Assembly (NCBI GenBank): GCA_027493935.1
Contig: JAOSJV010000001.1
Coordinates: forward strand, 1,054,001-1,118,000
DNA: 64,000 nt
Direction of reading: 5' to 3'
From: Burkholderiales bacterium
GTDB lineage: Bacteria; Pseudomonadota; Gammaproteobacteria; Burkholderiales; SG8-39
In this document: piece after piece, positions 37,389 through 46,857 of the stretch
How positions within the stretch are numbered: position 1 is the stretch's first letter
How the letters are laid out: every line of letters starts with the position of its first letter
Notes under the pieces: generated by a model
Seen by the model: the letters and a program-made list of their open reading frames with translations, nothing else
What the model was told of the DNA's origin: nothing
The model's database searches: none
Position numbers and translations under genes: made by a program

Positions 37389-38472
37389 GTGCCGGTCACG
37401 GAGAGGGGGCGACGCGCGCATCGCCACCGCGGTGGCGCACTGGGCGCCGCGCTTCGTCGCGAACGGCGTGCCGCTCGGCGACTTCGAGGCGGTCGCAGCG
37501 TCGATCTCGTCGTGGGACGAGTGGTGCGGTGCGTGGTCGGAGCGGGGCGCGGCGCACGAAGCGCTCGCGCGCGATGCGCTCGCGCAGGGGTTCGCGCTGA
37601 GCGCGGGAGAGCACTTCACGCGCGCGGCGGTCTGCTACCACTTCGGGAAATTCCTGTTCGTGCACCGTCCCGACGAGATGCGCGCGGCGCACGAGAAGGC
37701 ACTCGCTTGCCGCAACGCCGCGCTGCCGCATCTGCGCCCGAGCGGGGAGCGGGTCGCCATCGCGTTCGAAGGGGCGACGCTGTACGGCAACCTGCGCCGG
37801 CCCGCGGGCGCCGCCCGCCCGCCGGTGGTGGTGATGTGCATGGGACTCGACTCGGCCAAGGAGGAGATGCACGCCTACGAGACGGACTTCCTCGCGCGCG
37901 GCATGGCCACGCTCGCCTTCGACGGCCCGGGCCAGGGCGAGGCCGAGTACGACCTGCCGATCCGCGGCGACTACGAGGCGCCGGTGCGGGCGGTGTGCGA
38001 CTGGATCGGCACGCGCGGCGATCTCGATGCGCAGCGCATCGGCCTGTGGGGCGTGAGCCTCGGCGGCTACTATGCGCCGCGTGCGGCGGCTCTCGAGCCG
38101 CGGGTGCGCGCGTGCGTGTCGCTGTCCGGGCCGTACCGCTGGCTGCAGGTGTTCGACGCGGCGAACGAGCTGACGCGCGAAGCGTTCCGCGCAAGGAGCC
38201 GCAGCGCGACCCTGGCCGAAGCGCGCGAAAAGGCGGCGGCGTTGACGCTGGAGGGCGAAGCGGCGCGGATCGCCTGTCCGCTGCTGGTCGTCGCCGGCGC
38301 GCGCGACGGGCTGATCCCGCCGTCGCACGCGACGCGCATGGCGGAGGAGGCGCCGCGCGGGGAGCTGTTGCTGGTCGCCGGCGGCAACCACGTGGCGAAC
38401 AACGTCTGGTACCGCTACCGCCCGCAGAGCGCCGATTGGATGGCGCGCCGGCTCGGTGCGGGCGCCGGCTGA
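37389..38472 (+). CDS. Alpha/beta hydrolase (dienelactone hydrolase / pseudooxynicotine hydrolase-like), one frameshift
   Basis: This protein of about 360 residues has a helical N-terminal cap domain (AVAHWAPRFVANGVPL) and an alpha/beta core. The nucleophile is in LWGVSLGGYYAPRAA. The acid residue is probably in VVAGARDGLIPP, and the histidine in VAGGNHVANN. Members hydrolyse C-C or ester bonds in ring-cleavage products. The best start is the GTG at 37389, ten bases after GGAGG. It is one frame off because the run at 37405-37409 has an extra G; dropping it gives MPVTERGDARIATAVA. An earlier in-frame TTG (37336) lies inside the operator and is rejected. Confidence 0.82.
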
Positions 38473-38542
38473 GAGCAAGAGAGACCGGGCGGACCTGCTC
38501 CGCCATATCATTCCATCCGACCACGACAAGGAGGATCGCCAT

Positions 38543-39625
38543 ATGAAGCGCACCCGCAACGCACTCGTGCTGGGCCTCGTCGCCGCCGCGGCCCTGGTCG
38601 CGACCGCTCCCGCGGCGGCGCAGTCCGAGACCATCCGGCTGACGATGTCGTCCAGCCACCCGACCGTCGTGCCGTGGGTCGGCGCGCTGAAGACTCACGT
38701 CATCGCGCTCAGCAACCAGCGGCTGGAGAGCGCAGGCAGCAAGTACCGCATCCAGTGGAACGAGGCCTTCGGCGGCGTGCTCTACGACTTCAACAACACG
38801 CTCGAGGCGGTCGAGCAGGGCGTCACCGACATGGGCTGGGTCGGCGCGCTGTGGGAGCCGGCGAAGATGCCGTTGCAGAACATCATGTTCGCCACCCCGT
38901 TCGTGACGAGCGACGAGGAAATCGCAGTGGCGGTCATGAACAAGCTGACCGACACCGTCCCGGCCATGAAGGCCGAGTGGGAGCGCTACAACCTCGTGTA
39001 CCTGGGCGCGACCGTGTCGGACACCTATCACGTGTTCACCAAGTCGCCGGTCAACACGCTCGACGACCTCAAGGGCAGGAAGCTCGTCGCTGCGACCGCG
39101 CTCGCGCCCTGGATCACCGCCGGCGGCGCGACGCACGTGAACGCCGGCCTGCCGGCCTTCTACCAGATGCTTCAGACCGGGGTCGCCGACGGGACGCTGA
39201 TCATCTCCACCGGCGCCTTCTCGTTCAAGCTGTTCGAGGTGGCGAAGCACATCACGCTGGTCGACATGGGCGTGACAACGATCGGCGGCTTCGCGGTGAA
39301 CGGCGGCACCTGGAAGCGGCTGCCCGAGGACGTGCGCAAGGTACTGAGCGCGCTCGGCCGCGAGTACTCGAGCGTGCACGCGAAGGAGGTCAAGGCGCGG
39401 GTCAAGAAGTCGCTCGACGCGATGGTGGCGGCCGGCTCGACGATGCGCGCGCTGCCGGAGCCCGAGCGCAAGCGCTGGGTCGACGCGATGCCGAACATCG
39501 CCAAGGAATTCGTCGACGCGAACGCGGCCAAGGGCGTGCCGGCCGTCGACATCATGAAGGCGTACATGCGGGAGATGCGGGCGCACGGCGCAAGACCACT
39601 GCGCGACTGGGACAACGGCCTGTGA
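38543..39625 (+). CDS. TRAP transporter solute-binding protein (DctP family), second copy
   Basis: This 360-residue protein has a signal peptide (ending AAAQS near residue 26). It shares the DctP order with the copy at 32924, including YRIQWNEAFGGVLYDF, DMGWVGALWEPAKM, YHVFTKSPVNTLDDLKG, AFYQMLQTGVADGTL and FAVNGGTWKRLPEDVRKVL. It differs enough in sequence that a distinct ligand is likely. AAGGAGG lies just before the ATG. It feeds the fused permease downstream and probably belongs to the LacI-controlled hydrolase operon. Confidence 0.92.
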   Translation: MKRTRNALVLGLVAAAALVATAPAAAQSETIRLTMSSSHPTVVPWVGALKTHVIALSNQRLESAGSKYRIQWNEAFGGVLYDFNNTLEAVEQGVTDMGWVGALWEPAKMPLQNIMFATPFVTSDEEIAVAVMNKLTDTVPAMKAEWERYNLVYLGATVSDTYHVFTKSPVNTLDDLKGRKLVAATALAPWITAGGATHVNAGLPAFYQMLQTGVADGTLIISTGAFSFKLFEVAKHITLVDMGVTTIGGFAVNGGTWKRLPEDVRKVLSALGREYSSVHAKEVKARVKKSLDAMVAAGSTMRALPEPERKRWVDAMPNIAKEFVDANAAKGVPAVDIMKAYMREMRAHGARPLRDWDNGL

Positions 39626-39700
39626 CGCACCGTCCACGGCGGGGCGCGCGGGGGCGCCGCGGAGCGGCGTCGCCCGCGCGCAGCGTGGAACGCTAGGGCG

Positions 39701-41619
39701 GTGCCGCTCGCGTACCTCTTCGGCGCGACCGCGTCGGCGCTCGCGGCGCTCGGCTCGCTGTGGATCTTCGCGCTGATGCTCCTGATCTGCGGCGATATCG
39801 CCGGGCGCGCGCTGTTCAACACGCCGATTCCGGGAACGCCCGAGCTCGTAGCGCTCAGCGTCCCGGGGATCGTGTTCCTGCAGCTCGCGCAGGTCGTGCG
39901 CGCGCGCCGCATGATCCACGCCGATCTGATCCTGCGCGTGATCGCGGCGCGGGCCCCGCTGGCCGGCCGCCTCTACGGTCTGCTTTTCGCGCTTGCCGGC
40001 CTGGCCGTGTTCGTGTTCCTGCTGCTCTGGGCGGTTCCAGATCTCGCCACTGCGGTCCGCCGTGGGAGTTTGCCGGTGCGCAGGGGGCGTTCACGGTCGC
40101 GGTCTGGCCGTTCAAACTCGCGCTCGCGGCCGGCGCGGCGGCTACGGCGCTCGCATTCGCCGGCCTCGCATGGCGCGAGCTCACGGCGTGCTTCCGTACC
40201 GGCGGCGAGCCGAGCGACCGAGCGCCAAGCGCGACCGCCGCCGTCACTCCGGTGGCGGTGCTCGTCGCGCTCGCGGCGGTCTACGTCGCGGTGAACTTCC
40301 TCGGCGATCTCTCGCCGCCGCAGATCGGCTTGATCTCCATTGTCGGCATGCTCGGCCTGCTGCTCGCCGGGATGCCGATCGGCATTGCGCTGGTCGTGCT
40401 GTCGTTCATCGGGATCTGGCTGGTCCGGGGGACCGAGACGATCGCGATCAACTCGCTCGGGCTCGCCGCATCCGGGGCCATCGGCTCCTACGAATTCGCC
40501 GTCATCCCGCTGTACGTGATGATGGGGCTGCTCGTCGAGCGCGCCGACGTCGGGCGCGACGCGTTCGCGGTCGCCGCCGCATTGCTGCGCCGCGTGCGCG
40601 GCGGGTTGGGCATGGCGACCGTGCTCGCAAATGCGCTGTTCGCCTCGATCACCGGCTCCTCGATCGCGTCGGCCACGGTGTTCTCGCGGGTCGCGGTGCC
40701 GCCGATGGTCGAGCACGGTTATACGCGGCGGTTCTCGGTGGGGACGGTGGCCGGGAGCTCGGTGCTGGGCATGCTGATCCCGCCGAGCCTGCTCTTGATC
40801 ATCTACGGGCTCATCTCCGAGGTCTCGGTTGGCCAGCTCTTCATCGCAGCGATCATTCCCGGGCTGATTTTGGCGGCGGCGTTCATCGCGATGATCGCGC
40901 TCATCGCGCGCGTTCGGCCGCGCTTCGTCGGCGGGGTCGAACGCAGTCTCGAGATGCAGGCCATGACGGTCCGGGCGTCGGCGGTCCGCCTCTTCCCGAT
41001 GCTCCTGCTCATCGTGGTGGTGATCGGCGGCATCTACGGCGGCATCTTCACGCCGACCGAATCGGGAGCGGTCGGCGCGCTGGGCGCCCTCGTCATCGCG
41101 CTCGCGCGTCGCAAGCTTGCGGCTGCCGAGCTCCGGGGCGTCCTGATCGAGACTGGCCTGGTGGCCGGATCGATCCTGTTCCTGATTGTCGCCGCCTCGC
41201 TCTACAGCCGCATGCTCGCGCTCTCGGGGATTCCGACGTTCACGGCCCAGCTCGTGTCCGGGGCAGGCCTCGGCCTCGCCGGCTTTCTGCTGGTCCACGT
41301 GCTGATCCTTGTGGTGCTCGGGACCATCCTGGACTCAGTGTCGATCATGCTGCTCGTGCTGCCGATCATGCTGCCGATCGTGTCCGCGCTGGGCGGTGAC
41401 CAGGTGTGGTTCGGTATCGTCACGGTGATCGCGGTCGAGGTCGGGCTGCTGACCCCGCCTTTCGGCCTGGCGGTCTACGTGGTGAAGGGCAGCCTGCCGG
41501 ACGGATTCACAACCCTGCCCGAGATCTTCGGCGGCTCGGCGCCATTCGTCCTCACGATGCTACTCGTGACCGCTTTGCTCGCGGCATTCCCGGCGCTCTC
41601 GACCGTGCTGGTGCGCTAG
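39701..41619 (+). CDS. Fused TRAP permease DctQM, one frameshift
   Basis: Repaired, this is about 639 residues. The first 170 or so form a four-helix DctQ domain (GDIAGRALFNTPIPGTPEL, ARRMIHADLILRV). A longer DctM domain follows (LLAGMPIGIALVVLSFIG, VMMGLLVERADVGRDAF, ANALFASITGSSIASATVF, GMLIPPSLLLIIYGL, GIYGGIFTPTESGAVG, GLLTPPFGLAVYVV). No stop or start lies between the two parts, so the fusion is genuine. One G is missing from GGG at 40064-40066. Adding it gives RRGEFAGAQGAFTVAVWPFK. It starts at GTG 39701. The first TRAP system in this window keeps Q and M as separate genes. Confidence 0.88.
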
Positions 41620-41634
41620 CCCTGCAGAAGACCC

Positions 41635-41736
41635 CCATCCCCGCGAAATCCGTGACCCGGGAAGTCGGCGGGGAGGGGAGATTCGACGCGAACGCGATCA
41701 AAGGATTCCTCGATCCCCGCTGCCGCGGGGAATGAC
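41635..41736. repeat. Dispersed palindromic repeat, family A, copy 7
   Basis: The convergent gap after dctQM holds a left half CCATCCCCGCGAAATCCGTGAC and, after about 60 bases, a right half CGATCCCCGCTGCCGCGGGGA then ATGACC. The left half is degraded. Confidence 0.6.
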
Positions 41737-41770
41737 CCAACCAGAGGTTCCCCGGGGCTCCTTGCGCCCG

Positions 41771-42235
41771 TCAGCGCTTCGGGAACGCGGCAATGACGTC
41801 GATCTCGACGCGCGCGCCTGGAGTGGAGAGCTGGTTGACGCAGATCGTGGTGCTCGCCGGGCGCCAGTTGCCGAGGTACTCGGCGAGCACCTCGTTCATG
41901 CCGTCCATGTCGCGCATGTCGGTGAGGTACTTCGTCATCTTCACGACGTCGGTCCAGCGCAGCCCCTCGTGCTCGAGGATGCCCTGCACGTTGTTCATCG
42001 CGCGGCGCACCTGGTCCTTGATGCCGTTCGGGTGGTCGTGCTCGGTGAGGACGTGGGGGTGCTTGTGGTAGAGCGGCGAGGGCGTCGCGCCGGACACGAA
42101 CAGGAGGTCGCTCGGCGCCTCGACCCGGATCGCCGGGGCGTAGGGCATGTCGACGTGCCGCTCGGGCTGGGTCTGGATCTCGGCGACGGCCGGGTTCGTG
42201 GGCGATACCTGGAAGGCCTTGGTGTGTGTCGGCAT
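41771..42235 (-). CDS. RidA/YjgF-family protein
   Basis: This 154-residue protein belongs to the RidA superfamily, whose founder hydrolyses reactive enamine/imine intermediates. Visible features are LLFVSGATPSP, GIKDQVRRAMNNVQGILEHEGL, VVKMTKYLTDMRDMDGMNEV and the C-terminal PGARVEIDVIAAF, which holds the arginine used in imine hydrolysis. GGAG precedes the ATG at 42235. It is divergent from the 3-hydroxyisobutyrate dehydrogenase-like gene across a region with a LacI-type palindrome. Members in catabolic clusters are often aminoacrylate or oxime-type hydrolases. Confidence 0.87.
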   Translation of the reverse strand: MPTHTKAFQVSPTNPAVAEIQTQPERHVDMPYAPAIRVEAPSDLLFVSGATPSPLYHKHPHVLTEHDHPNGIKDQVRRAMNNVQGILEHEGLRWTDVVKMTKYLTDMRDMDGMNEVLAEYLGNWRPASTTICVNQLSTPGARVEIDVIAAFPKR

Positions 42236-42314
42236 GTGCGCTGTCTCCGTCTTTGCCGCATTGCCGCAACGTCGCGTTGTAAGGCGGCGCCCGCGGCCGG
42301 CATTGCTTGAGCTC

Positions 42315-42328
42315 TGCAATCGATTGCA
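42315..42328. promoter_or_regulatory. Perfect palindrome, candidate LacI-family operator
   Basis: TGCAATCGATTGCA is a perfect 14-base palindrome with a central CG. It lies in the 216-base divergent region between the RidA gene and the 3-hydroxyisobutyrate dehydrogenase-like gene. It matches the core of the operator candidate beside the lacI gene. Confidence 0.75.
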
Positions 42329-42451
42329 TTAGGATGGCACGCACCGCCGCCGCGGTCAAACTGTCGGTCCCGCGCGCGGGATCACCGGATCACCCGGCGC
42401 TGCCCGTCGCGCGCGCGGCGGCGAGCGAATCGGCGACGCGAGGAGAAACGC

Positions 42452-43378
42452 ATGGCGCAACTGAAGCAGCACAAGCTCGGCTGGATCGGCATCGGCCGCA
42501 TGGGCTACGCGATGGCCGAGCGGCTCGCCAAGGCCGGCTGCGACCTCACCGTCTACAACCGCACGCGCGAGAAGGCCGAGCCGCTCGCGAAGTACGGCGC
42601 GAAGATCGTCGGGCGCGCGGCCGAGCTCGCCGGCTGCGACATCGTGTTCGTCATCGTGTCGACCGGCAAGGACGTGCTCGACGTGCTCGAGGGCGAGGGC
42701 GGCCTGCTCTCGCGCGGCGCGCCGAAGATCGTGGTCGACAGCACGTCGATCTCGCTCGACGAGTCGGCGAAGGTCCGGGCGGTGCTCGCGAAGGCCGGCG
42801 CGAAGCTGCTCGCGGCGCCGGTGTCGGGCAACGCGAAGGTCATCAAGGCGGGCAAGCTCACCTTCTGCGTCTCGGGCCCGCAGGACGCGTACGAGACGAC
42901 GCGGCCCTATCTGGATGTCATGGGAGAGGGCGCCTCCTACGTCGGCGAGGGCGAGCTCTCCCGCATCGCGAAGATCTGCCACAACGTGTACCTCGGCGTG
43001 GTGATCAAGTCGCTCACCGAGATCACGGTGCTCGCCGAGAAGGCCGGCATGCCGCGGCACGCGTTCCTGGAATTCCTCAACCGGAGCGTGATGGGCTCCG
43101 GCTTCTCGAAGTACAAGACGCCCGCGCTCGTGAACCTCGATTTCTCCGTGACGTTCACGCCGCACCTGCTGCGCAAGGACCTGGATCTCGGCCTCGCCGC
43201 GGCGCGGGAGTTCGAGGTGCCGATGCCGCTCGCATCGGCCACGCGCGATGCGATCCAGACCTTGATCGGCCACGGCTACGCCGATCGGGACTTCGCCGCC
43301 CTGATCGCGCTGCAGGCGCGCGCCTCGGGCTACGAGATCAAGCCGGAGAACGTGCCTGTCGGCGATGGTCTGAGCTGA
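42452..43378 (+). CDS. 3-hydroxyisobutyrate dehydrogenase-family oxidoreductase
   Basis: This 308-residue protein opens with the NAD(P)-binding GWIGIGRMGYAMAERLAKAG. The substrate loop PVSGNAKVIKAGKLTFCVSG follows. The catalytic lysine is in IAKICHNVYLGV. The family also includes tartronate semialdehyde reductase (GarR), so it could act on the aldehyde released by the HpaI-type aldolase. That is inference. GAGGAGAAA lies before the ATG. A LacI-type palindrome is 124 bases upstream. Confidence 0.9.
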   Translation: MAQLKQHKLGWIGIGRMGYAMAERLAKAGCDLTVYNRTREKAEPLAKYGAKIVGRAAELAGCDIVFVIVSTGKDVLDVLEGEGGLLSRGAPKIVVDSTSISLDESAKVRAVLAKAGAKLLAAPVSGNAKVIKAGKLTFCVSGPQDAYETTRPYLDVMGEGASYVGEGELSRIAKICHNVYLGVVIKSLTEITVLAEKAGMPRHAFLEFLNRSVMGSGFSKYKTPALVNLDFSVTFTPHLLRKDLDLGLAAAREFEVPMPLASATRDAIQTLIGHGYADRDFAALIALQARASGYEIKPENVPVGDGLS

Positions 43379-43434
43379 AACCGCGTCGCGGGGCCGCATC
43401 ACGGCGTGCCGCGCGCAAGCCAGAGGAGACGACG

Positions 43435-44091
43435 ATGGACGAGAACGCCCAAGCCAAGCAGCGGATCAGCTACGTGTCGCTCGAGCGAATGGACGACGCG
43501 ATGCGCGCCGAGATGGAGCGCTGCGCGCGCGAAGGCACGCCGCGCCCCGAGAGCTCCGCGGTGCGCGCCCATGTACCAGCCTGCTTCTGGTCGTTCGCCA
43601 ACTCGTGGCGCGACATCTTCCGCAATGGCGTGCTCGACCACTCGATCAAGGAGCTCTGCCGGGTGTACGTGTCGCGCACGGTGAAGTGCGAGTACTGTGG
43701 CAACCAGCGCTCGATCAAGGCGGCCGGGCAGGGCTTGCGGGAGGGCCAGTACGACGAGCTGCTCAACTTCGAGAAATCCACCCGCTACACCTCGCGCCAG
43801 AAGGCGGGGCTCGCCTACGCCGAGGCGATCACGTGGCGCCTGGACACCGACGACGCGTTCTGGGCGCGCATGGACGAGCACTTCAGCGAGCCCGAGCTCG
43901 TCGAGCTCGGCTGCTTCGTCGCGCTGACGATGGGCCAGCAGTCGTGGCTGCGACTGCTGAACATCGACCATCATCAGGTGATGGCCGGTACGTCGGCGTC
44001 GATGGCGCCCGGCTTCGAGACTGCCGAGGCGCTGCGCGCGACCAAGGCCTCGCCCGACTACTGGGCGCGGCAGCCGACCGCGCCGAAGTGA
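43435..44091 (+). CDS. Carboxymuconolactone decarboxylase/AhpD-like protein
   Basis: This 218-residue protein has the AhpD-like all-helix fold. The signature loop reads VKCEYCGNQRSIKA, a CxxC pair. In AhpD the residue four positions after the second cysteine is a histidine; here it is an arginine, so the proton relay must differ. The C-terminal half (LTMGQQSWLRLLNIDHHQVM) is also family-like. It follows the dehydrogenase by 56 bases and is likely co-transcribed. Peroxidase or decarboxylase activity cannot be assigned from sequence. Confidence 0.78.
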   Translation: MDENAQAKQRISYVSLERMDDAMRAEMERCAREGTPRPESSAVRAHVPACFWSFANSWRDIFRNGVLDHSIKELCRVYVSRTVKCEYCGNQRSIKAAGQGLREGQYDELLNFEKSTRYTSRQKAGLAYAEAITWRLDTDDAFWARMDEHFSEPELVELGCFVALTMGQQSWLRLLNIDHHQVMAGTSASMAPGFETAEALRATKASPDYWARQPTAPK

Positions 44092-44140
44092 CGCTCCGTG
44101 TGAGCGGAGCGGGCGGCCTCGAACGGTCAGGAGACGGACG

Positions 44141-44920
44141 GTGACCGATGCGCGCATCGTGGTGCGCGACGCCGGCAGGCGCTTCGGCAGCCACCAGGTG
44201 TTCCGCAACGTCGGCCTGGCGGTGGGCAACCGCGAGGTGGTGGCGATCATCGGCCCGTCCGGGTGCGGCAAGACGACCCTCCTCAGGGCGATCGACGGTC
44301 TCATCGCGCTCACCGAGGGCGAGATCGTGATCGAGGGCGCGCCGGTCGCCGGACCGCGCGAGGGCGTGGCGATGGTGTTCCAGCACTTCGGCCTGTTCCC
44401 CTGGAAGACCGTCTACCAGAACGTCGCCTACGGGCTGAAGCTCGCCGGCGCGCCGGCGGCCGAGATCGCCGAGAAGGTGCCGAGGTACGTCGAGCTCGTC
44501 GGGCTCGGCGGCTTCGAGCGCCACTATCCGTACCAGATCTCGGGCGGCATGCAGCAGCGCTGCGGACTCGCACGGGCGCTCGCGATCGAACCGCGCGTCC
44601 TGCTGATGGACGAGCCGTTCGGCGCGGTCGACGCGCAGACGCGCGAGATCCTGCAGTTCGAGCTGCTGCGCATCTGGGACATGAAGCCGACCACGATGGT
44701 GTTCGTCACGCACTCGATCGACGAGGCGGTGCTGATGGGCGACCGCGTGGTCGTGCTGAAAGGCCGCCCGGCGGGCGTGCATGAGGTGATCGCGGTCGAT
44801 CTTGCGCGCCCGCGAACGCGCGCGACGCTCGCCGAGCCGCGCTTCGTCGAGCTGCGCGAGCGCGTCTGGGCGACGCTGATGGCCGAAGCGCGCGAGGCGG
44901 AGTTCGCGGTGTCGCAGTAG
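44141..44920 (+). CDS. ABC transporter ATP-binding protein (NitT/TauT class)
   Basis: This 259-residue ATPase starts at GTG. Walker A is GPSGCGKTTLL, the Q-loop is in VFQHFGLFPW, the signature is ISGGMQQRCGLARAL, Walker B is VLLMDEPFGAVD, and the switch histidine is in FVTHSIDEA. The sequence is closest to the SsuB/TauB/NrtD class. It powers uptake with the binding protein and permeases encoded just downstream. It starts 49 bases after the AhpD-like gene. Confidence 0.93.
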   Translation: MTDARIVVRDAGRRFGSHQVFRNVGLAVGNREVVAIIGPSGCGKTTLLRAIDGLIALTEGEIVIEGAPVAGPREGVAMVFQHFGLFPWKTVYQNVAYGLKLAGAPAAEIAEKVPRYVELVGLGGFERHYPYQISGGMQQRCGLARALAIEPRVLLMDEPFGAVDAQTREILQFELLRIWDMKPTTMVFVTHSIDEAVLMGDRVVVLKGRPAGVHEVIAVDLARPRTRATLAEPRFVELRERVWATLMAEAREAEFAVSQ

Positions 44921-44990
44921 CTCGCGACCGGCCGCGGCCGGGGCGGGTCCGATCCTGGGAGAAGGCTGCACGAATCGAGGAGGACACATC

Positions 44991-46004
44991 ATGAGCAGAG
45001 TCAGCAGTTCGGGAAGCATGCGCAGCATCGGTATGGCGCTCGCGCTCGCCATGGCGGCCTGGCTGCCGGGGGTGAGCGCCGCGCAGGATGCGCTCACCTT
45101 CGGAATCCCCGGAATCCCGCCCGTGTTCGGCGGCACGGTCGCGCTGGTGGCCGAGAAAGAGGGGATGTTCAAGCGGCGCGGCGTCAACGTGACCGTGCGC
45201 GCGTTCGAAACCGGCGCCGCCGCCTCGCGCGCAGTGGCCTCCGGCGAGATCGCGGTCGCGCTCTCGCCGACGCCGCTCATCATCAGCCAGGTGTCGAATA
45301 CCGACGTGCCGCTGGTCGGCATCTGGGGCATGGAGCATCCGGACTGGCTGATCGGCTCGACCGATCCGGCTGCGACGTGCCAGAGCATGAAGGGCCAGGG
45401 CGTCGGCGTCGATTCGGTCGGCGGCGCGCGCTCGATCGCCCTGCGCACGATGCTCGTCGCGTGCAAGATGAAGGTCGACGAGGTCCAGCAGGTGGCGTTG
45501 AGCTCGAACGTCGGCGCGGCGATGGTCGCCGGGCAGCTCAAGTTCGGCGTGCTGCACATCGACGACATTCCGGTGATCGAGGCCGAGTCCAAGAAGCCGC
45601 TGAAGGTCGTGGTGACCCAGAGGGAGTCGCGCCCGATCGATCACTACCTGCTGCTCGTCGCGCACCGCGACCGGGTAGCGAAGAACCGCGACGCCTACGT
45701 GCGCATCGTGGCGGCGCTCATCGACGCGGAGCGCTTCATGCGCGACCCGGCGAACCACGCCAAGGTCGCGGCGCACGCGGCGCCCACCGGCCGCAGCGGC
45801 GAGATCGCGACGCAGGCGCTGAAGAAGTACATCGAGATGGACTTCTGGCCGAAGGACACCGATGGCCTCGGCCGCAAGAACATCGAGGTGCTCGGCAACG
45901 TGATGAAAAAGGTCGGCAACATCAAGCCCGACAAGGAGCCGGCCCCGTACGAGAGGCTCGTCGATCAGAGCATCTGGCGCGACGCGAAGGCGCTGTCAAA
46001 GTAG
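44991..46004 (+). CDS. ABC transporter substrate-binding protein (NMT1/TauA-like)
   Basis: This 337-residue periplasmic protein has a signal peptide ending at VSAAQD (about residue 31). An NMT1-like core follows: VALVAEKEGMFKRRGVNVTV, ETGAAASRAVASGEIAVA, and GVDSVGGARSIALRTMLVA. The family binds taurine, sulfonates, nitrate, thiamine precursors or aromatic acids, and the ligand here is not identifiable. A GAGGAGGA site precedes the ATG. Confidence 0.9.
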   Translation: MSRVSSSGSMRSIGMALALAMAAWLPGVSAAQDALTFGIPGIPPVFGGTVALVAEKEGMFKRRGVNVTVRAFETGAAASRAVASGEIAVALSPTPLIISQVSNTDVPLVGIWGMEHPDWLIGSTDPAATCQSMKGQGVGVDSVGGARSIALRTMLVACKMKVDEVQQVALSSNVGAAMVAGQLKFGVLHIDDIPVIEAESKKPLKVVVTQRESRPIDHYLLLVAHRDRVAKNRDAYVRIVAALIDAERFMRDPANHAKVAAHAAPTGRSGEIATQALKKYIEMDFWPKDTDGLGRKNIEVLGNVMKKVGNIKPDKEPAPYERLVDQSIWRDAKALSK

Positions 46005-46082
46005 GCGACCGGCGCGCGACGCGCGGCGCCTTCGCGCCCTCACCGCGGCGGCCCGGTCCGGGCGCCGCGGCGCCCGCTGATC

Positions 46083-46857
46083 GTGCAGTCCATGCGCAAT
46101 TCCGCAAGCCGGCTGGAGCTTGTGGCCGTCGCGGCCAGCCTGGCGCTCGGCGCCGTCGTCTGGGAGGCCGCCGGCCACCTGACCTCCGGCGCGTTCTGGG
46201 CGCCGCTCTCGACCACGCTCGCGAGCCTCGGCTCGCTCGCGGCGAGCGGGGCGCTTGCGCGCTACGCGGCGAACTCGCTCGAGCTCTACGCGACGGGGCT
46301 TGCACTCGGCATCGTCGTCGGCGCGCCGTTCGGGCTGCTGCTCGCGCGCCTGCCCTGGCTGCGAGTGGCGCTCGAAGACTATGTCATGATGCTGTACGCC
46401 ACGCCGATGGTGGCGCTGATTCCGTTCATCCTGTCGATGCTCGGCTTCGGCTTCACGCCGAAGGTACTCGTCGTGTTCCTGTTCGCGGTCTTCCCCGTGC
46501 TGTACAACACGGTCGAGGGGGCGCGCAGCATTCGCCCCGAGCTGGTCGAGGTGGCGCACTCGTTCCGCTCGAGCGAGTGGCAGCTCTGGCGCGACGTCAT
46601 GATCCCGTACACGCTGCCGTTCGCCATGACTGGCGTGCGGCAAGCGATCGCGCGCGGCCTCGTCGGCATGGTCGCCGCGGAGTTCTTCCTGAGCCCGTCG
46701 GGGCTCGGGCAGATGATCATGCTGGGATCGCAGAATTTCGACACCGCAAGCATGCTGGCCGCGATCCTGGTGATCGTCGTGCTCGGCGTGGCGCTGATGG
46801 ACCTCGGGCGCTACATCGAGCGACGCTTCGCCGCCTGGCGGGGGGGCCGACGAGTGA
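46083..46857 (+). CDS. ABC transporter permease 1 (BPD_transp_1), frameshift at its end
   Basis: This permease of about 257 residues has roughly six membrane helices. The EAA loop that docks on the ATPase reads EVAHSFRSSEWQLWRDVMIP. As given, it continues without a stop into the next permease. A run of seven G at 46840-46846 sits at the junction. With six G the frame ends RGADE and stops at 46857, overlapping the next start as GTGA. I therefore read this as two genes. The start is GTG 46083 or ATG 46092. Confidence 0.78.
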
